NCBI GenBank assembly: GCA_900547315.1
Contig: URGI01000038.1
Location: 1-18,176 of the forward strand
Reading direction: 5' to 3'
DNA from: an uncultured Eubacteriales bacterium
Lineage (GTDB): Bacteria > Bacillota > Clostridia > Oscillospirales > Oscillospiraceae
Length of the DNA stretch: 18,176 nt
Shown: positions 15,583 to 18,176 of the stretch, piece after piece
Layout of the letters: the number at the start of each line of letters is the position of its first letter
Numbering within the stretch: the first letter of the stretch is position 1
The notes under the pieces: model-generated
Told to the model about the DNA's origin: nothing
The model's database searches: none
Seen by the model: only the letters and a program-made list of their open reading frames with translations
Made by a program: the position numbers and the translations under genes

Positions 15583-17028
15583 ATGTACCAGCCCGAAGAT
15601 AATGATCCGATCGAACAGACAAACAATGTCAACGCAGAGGGTTCCGCTCCGGATAACACCGACCGCGTGAACGGCGAGTACCATTACAAAAACGGGTTTA
15701 CTCAGAAAATATACTCCGACGCGCACTACGTCCCTGCGGACGAGAGCAACGATCCCCCCAGATACTACACCCCGCCTGAGAAACAGGAGAAGCCCCAGAG
15801 AGAGCCTAAGCCCTCCGACAACGGCGGGCACGGCAAGAAGCACGGCTATCTCAGATTTGCCTGCATCGCACTTGTGTGCGCGCTGCTCGGCGGTCTCTGC
15901 GGCGGCGCGATCGCCGAAAGCCGCCTGAACAGCAGGATCACGGCACTGGAGGACAGTGTGAACGCCGAACCCTCCGAGACTCCGGTCGTGAGCTCATCGA
16001 GCGCCCCGATCGCCGCCAGTTCTTCCGGCAGCTCTTCCGACAGTCTCAGCTGGGCGGAGATAAACGAGATAGCGAGCAAGCAGGTCGTCGGCGTGACCAC
16101 CGAGGTCACATACACGAACTTCTTCGGCCAGACCAGTTCCTCCGCAGTCTCCGGCTCCGGCTTCGTTATCAGTGATGACGGATATATACTTACAAACTAC
16201 CACGTTATAGAAACGGCATATCAGAATAACTACGCCGTCAACGTAATCACCCACGATGGTACGCGCTACGACGCCACGATAGTCGGCATTGAAGCCAGCA
16301 ACGACATCGCCGTTCTGAAGATAGATGCCACCGGCCTCACCCCCGCAACGCTGGGCAACAGCGACAGCCTCGCCGTTGGCGACGATGTGTGCGCCGTCGG
16401 CAACCCCCTCGGCGAGCTGGAGTTCACCTCCACCTTCGGCCACGTAAGCGCCCTTGACCGTCTCATCACCACCGAAGAGGGCGGCAGCGCGATCAACATG
16501 TTCCAGATCGACGCGGCGGTCAACTCCGGCAACTCCGGCGGCCCCGTGTACAACACCCGCGGCGAAGTCATCGGCATAGTGACTGCCAAGTACAGTTCCT
16601 CCGGGGTGGAGGGTCTGGGCTTCGCGATCCCTATCAATGACGCGGCCAGCATCGCAAACGATCTTATCACCAAGGGTTATGTCACCGGCAAGGCTCACAT
16701 GGGCGTGCGTATCGACCAGAGATACACCTCCGCTTACAGCCAGTATTACAATATGCCGGAAGGCGCGTATGTCTACTCCGTTGAGAGCGGCAGCTGCGCC
16801 GAGACCGCGGGACTCCGCGCCGGCGACATCATCACCAAGCTCGGCGAGAGCGAGGTCAAAAGCTATACCGACCTGACCCACGCCGTCAAGCAGTACTCCG
16901 CGGGCGACACGGCAGAGCTTGTGATCTACCGCGCGGGCGAGACGCTGACGCTGAGCATCACCTTTGACGAGGAGGTTCCGGAGAACACCTCCGGCTCCAC
17001 CTCCATCATGCCCGGTCAGGTTCCCTGA
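15583..17028 (+). CDS. HtrA/DegP-type membrane-anchored serine protease with PDZ domain
   Basis: This 481-residue S1C protease is predicted to handle damaged proteins outside the membrane. A hydrophilic, proline- and charge-rich cytoplasmic N-terminus (1-87) precedes one membrane helix (about 88-110) and a Ser-rich linker (about 130-155). The trypsin-like domain has the catalytic triad H207 (ILTNYHVIE), D241 (SNDIAVLKID) and S318 (NSGNSGGPVYN). One PDZ domain follows (about 370-462; GLRAGDIITKLGESEV). The ATG at 15583-15585 has GAGG 8 nt upstream. The open frame to 15346 is discarded because it crosses the repeat and shows no similarity. It stands alone, with a terminator after it. Which paralogue it corresponds to (htrA, htrB or yycK-like) is not clear. 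Confidence 0.95.
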   Translation: MYQPEDNDPIEQTNNVNAEGSAPDNTDRVNGEYHYKNGFTQKIYSDAHYVPADESNDPPRYYTPPEKQEKPQREPKPSDNGGHGKKHGYLRFACIALVCALLGGLCGGAIAESRLNSRITALEDSVNAEPSETPVVSSSSAPIAASSSGSSSDSLSWAEINEIASKQVVGVTTEVTYTNFFGQTSSSAVSGSGFVISDDGYILTNYHVIETAYQNNYAVNVITHDGTRYDATIVGIEASNDIAVLKIDATGLTPATLGNSDSLAVGDDVCAVGNPLGELEFTSTFGHVSALDRLITTEEGGSAINMFQIDAAVNSGNSGGPVYNTRGEVIGIVTAKYSSSGVEGLGFAIPINDAASIANDLITKGYVTGKAHMGVRIDQRYTSAYSQYYNMPEGAYVYSVESGSCAETAGLRAGDIITKLGESEVKSYTDLTHAVKQYSAGDTAELVIYRAGETLTLSITFDEEVPENTSGSTSIMPGQVP

Positions 17029-17093
17029 CGGCGCATATTAAATTGCTACTTTTCTACTCCTATAAATCCTCTCTTTTCTCCCAAAACGAAGGG

Positions 17094-17126
17094 CCGCACG
17101 GAATCCCGTGCGGTTCTTTGTTTTTG
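17094..17126 (+). terminator. Terminator of the htrA-type gene
   Basis: An 8-bp GC-rich stem CCGCACGG (17094-17101) with CCGTGCGG (17106-17113) has a 4-nt loop AATC. It is followed by TTCTTTGTTTTTG, a clear T tract. It starts 65 nt after the htrA stop. Confidence 0.88.
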
Positions 17127-17224
17127 TGTGGGGAGGTTCGGCACGGGGGGCGTCACGTGGTCTGTACTTCGCTCTTTCCCCGCATCGCCCTTGATTGACA
17201 AAAGAACTACTTGCCGCTAGGCGC

Positions 17225-17253
17225 TTGTAAATATTCGGGACATGCGTTATAAT
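17225..17253 (+). promoter_or_regulatory. Promoter of the GntR-family regulator gene
   Basis: A -35 box TTGTAA (17225-17230) and a perfect -10 box TATAAT (17248-17253) are separated by 17 nt. The predicted start is near 17260, giving a short leader. A small inverted repeat (GCC-gcta-GGC, 17212-17221) lies just upstream of the -35 box. It may be a regulator site or chance. Confidence 0.78.
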
Positions 17254-17283
17254 TGATGCGATTTTTATCTTGGAGGCCGCGTT

Positions 17284-18021
17284 ATGGATCAATACCGACT
17301 CAAAAAGTACATCTCCGAAAACCCCGACGCCAAGCTGCGTGACCTGGTGACGAAGCTTTTGTACGACGATATTGTTGAGCTGCGCATTACCCCCGGTTCC
17401 AAGCTGAACGTCAATCAGATCGCCGCATCCCTCGGCATTTCGCGCACGCCCGTGGCAGAAGCCATCGGCAAGCTGGCCGAGGTCGGCTTTGTAATATCCC
17501 GCCCCGGGCAGAGCGGCAATTTCGTGCTCGATCTCAGCCTGCCCGACATGATCAACCTCTACCGCGTCCGCAGCGCGATCGAATGCGAGGCGGCGGCGCT
17601 CTGCGCTCACTCGGCGGACGATGCCACCGTGCGCGAGCTGAGCATGCTGGCGGATGCATTCAAGGACAGCGTCCTGCAGCGCGACATCCGCGGCATGAAG
17701 GACACCGATATGCCGTTCCACAAGATGATAATCGACGCCTGCGGCAATCCCTACATCATCCAGAGCTACAACATTCTGCTCCCGAAGCTGACGATGTATC
17801 AGTCCTCGATGCTGGAGTTTATCGGCCGCAGCGGCAATGAGGCGAACCCCTGGATGCCCAGCATTAAGTACCACCACACGGCGGTCGTTTCCGCGATACG
17901 GATGCGTCTGCCGGAGTTGGCGCGCCAGTCAATGGCCGACCATGTGGACACGAGCCTCAGCTTCACGACGCTTTCCGGCAACGGCGCCGACCCGTTCTCC
18001 ATCCTGCGTGCGAAGAAATAA
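17284..18021 (+). CDS. GntR-family transcriptional regulator, FCD (FadR-like) subfamily
   Basis: This 245-residue protein has an N-terminal winged helix-turn-helix (about 20-83; LNVNQIAASLGISRTPVAEAIGKLAEVGFV) and a C-terminal all-helical FCD ligand-binding domain (about 90-225). The likely metal-binding residues of the FCD domain are present: D142, H146 (DMPFHKMI), H197 or H198 (YHHTAV) and H220 (MADHV). Members of this subfamily usually respond to organic acids or sugar acids and repress nearby catabolic genes. Here no metabolic gene lies beside it within the window, so the effector and targets are unknown. The recognition helix reads SRTPVAEA where most relatives have SRTPVREA. A GGAGG site lies 7 nt before the ATG. 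The gene has its own promoter and terminator. Confidence 0.92.
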   Translation: MDQYRLKKYISENPDAKLRDLVTKLLYDDIVELRITPGSKLNVNQIAASLGISRTPVAEAIGKLAEVGFVISRPGQSGNFVLDLSLPDMINLYRVRSAIECEAAALCAHSADDATVRELSMLADAFKDSVLQRDIRGMKDTDMPFHKMIIDACGNPYIIQSYNILLPKLTMYQSSMLEFIGRSGNEANPWMPSIKYHHTAVVSAIRMRLPELARQSMADHVDTSLSFTTLSGNGADPFSILRAKK

Positions 18022-18038
18022 GGAATAGATAGTGCTGT

Positions 18039-18070
18039 AAGAACCCACCCGATCATTCGGGTGGGTTCTT
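18039..18070 (+). terminator. Terminator of the GntR-family gene
   Basis: A perfect 14-bp stem (18039-18052 with 18057-18070) has a 4-nt loop TCAT and begins 17 nt after the stop codon. It is followed by CAGCTTGTC, so a T tract is lacking beyond the two Ts of the stem. Position and stability still favour a terminator. Confidence 0.75.
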
Positions 18071-18071
18071 C

Positions 18072-18112
18072 AGCTTGTCAAAAAAGTCCTGTGAGGACTT
18101 TTTTGACAAGCT
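18072..18112. repeat. Perfect 18-bp inverted repeat
   Basis: The arms 18072-18089 and 18095-18112 are exactly complementary around the 5-nt loop TGTGA. Each arm contains a run of six A or T next to GTCC/GGAC. It starts one base after the GntR terminator. The T run inside the stem and the symmetry mean it could terminate transcripts from either side. It may also be a dispersed repeat. Confidence 0.8.
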
Positions 18113-18122
18113 TCATCCGCCG

Positions 18123-18147
18123 AGCATTTTGATAATATCAAAATGCT
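18123..18147. repeat. Perfect 12-bp palindrome at the right edge
   Basis: AGCATTTTGATA (18123-18134) and its exact complement (18136-18147) flank a single central base. As RNA it would form a 10-bp stem with a 5-nt loop. It is the third hairpin in a row after the GntR gene. It may belong to a repeat, or be the terminator of a gene on the minus strand beyond the window. Confidence 0.75.
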
Positions 18148-18176
18148 GCTTTGCTCCAAAAGTCATTGATGTATCA

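Noticed and set aside
15994..17877. Long minus-strand open frames opposite the htrA-type and GntR genes
   Set aside because: Both plus-strand genes have intact catalytic or binding motifs. The minus-strand translations look like GC-driven shadows, and one of them crosses the htrA terminator.

Overview
This 18.2 kb window is ordinary, gene-dense chromosome from a fairly GC-rich member of the Bacillota, most likely a gut-type Clostridia lineage (Oscillospiraceae-like). That placement is an inference. It rests on the Rrf2-led suf operon with SufU instead of IscU/SufA, the gdpP-rplI-dnaB and tilS-hpt-ftsH neighbourhoods, the AGGAGG-type ribosome binding sites, and a short dispersed intergenic repeat of a kind I associate with gut Clostridia. 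There is no rRNA, tRNA, CRISPR array, transposase, phage gene or integrase.

Left block (about 1-5504, all minus strand). This is one iron-sulfur cluster assembly operon, transcribed right to left: rrf2-type regulator, sufC, sufB, sufD, sufS, sufU. It starts at a clear sigma-A promoter (5472-5500) flanked by two 17-nt imperfect palindromes that are candidate autoregulatory operators. It ends at a perfect 21-bp hairpin (168-212). SufS provides sulfur, SufU accepts or relays it, SufBCD is the scaffold, and the cysteine-rich Rrf2 protein probably senses cluster status. A second minus-strand promoter at 92-120 fires out of the left edge.

Middle block (about 5670-13690, all minus strand). This is a six-gene housekeeping operon: gdpP, rplI, dnaB, tilS, hpt, ftsH. 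It runs from a strong promoter (13658-13686) to a 15-bp-stem terminator (5670-5704), with every junction overlapping or under 35 nt. It appears to join two gene clusters that are separate in Bacillus subtilis. Between it and the suf promoter lies a compact copy of a dispersed repeat.

Right block (13762-18176, plus strand). It holds a sugar nucleotidyltransferase fused to what looks like the last domain of a phosphomannomutase, a small cupin with its own promoter and terminator, a second, longer and inverted copy of the dispersed repeat, a membrane-anchored HtrA-type serine protease, and a GntR/FCD regulator. Three back-to-back hairpins close the window.

I did not find a convincing undescribed system. 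The points most worth following up are the shortened nucleotidyltransferase-phosphomannomutase fusion, the cysteine cluster and paired palindromes of the suf regulator, the merged housekeeping operon, and the dispersed hairpin repeats.
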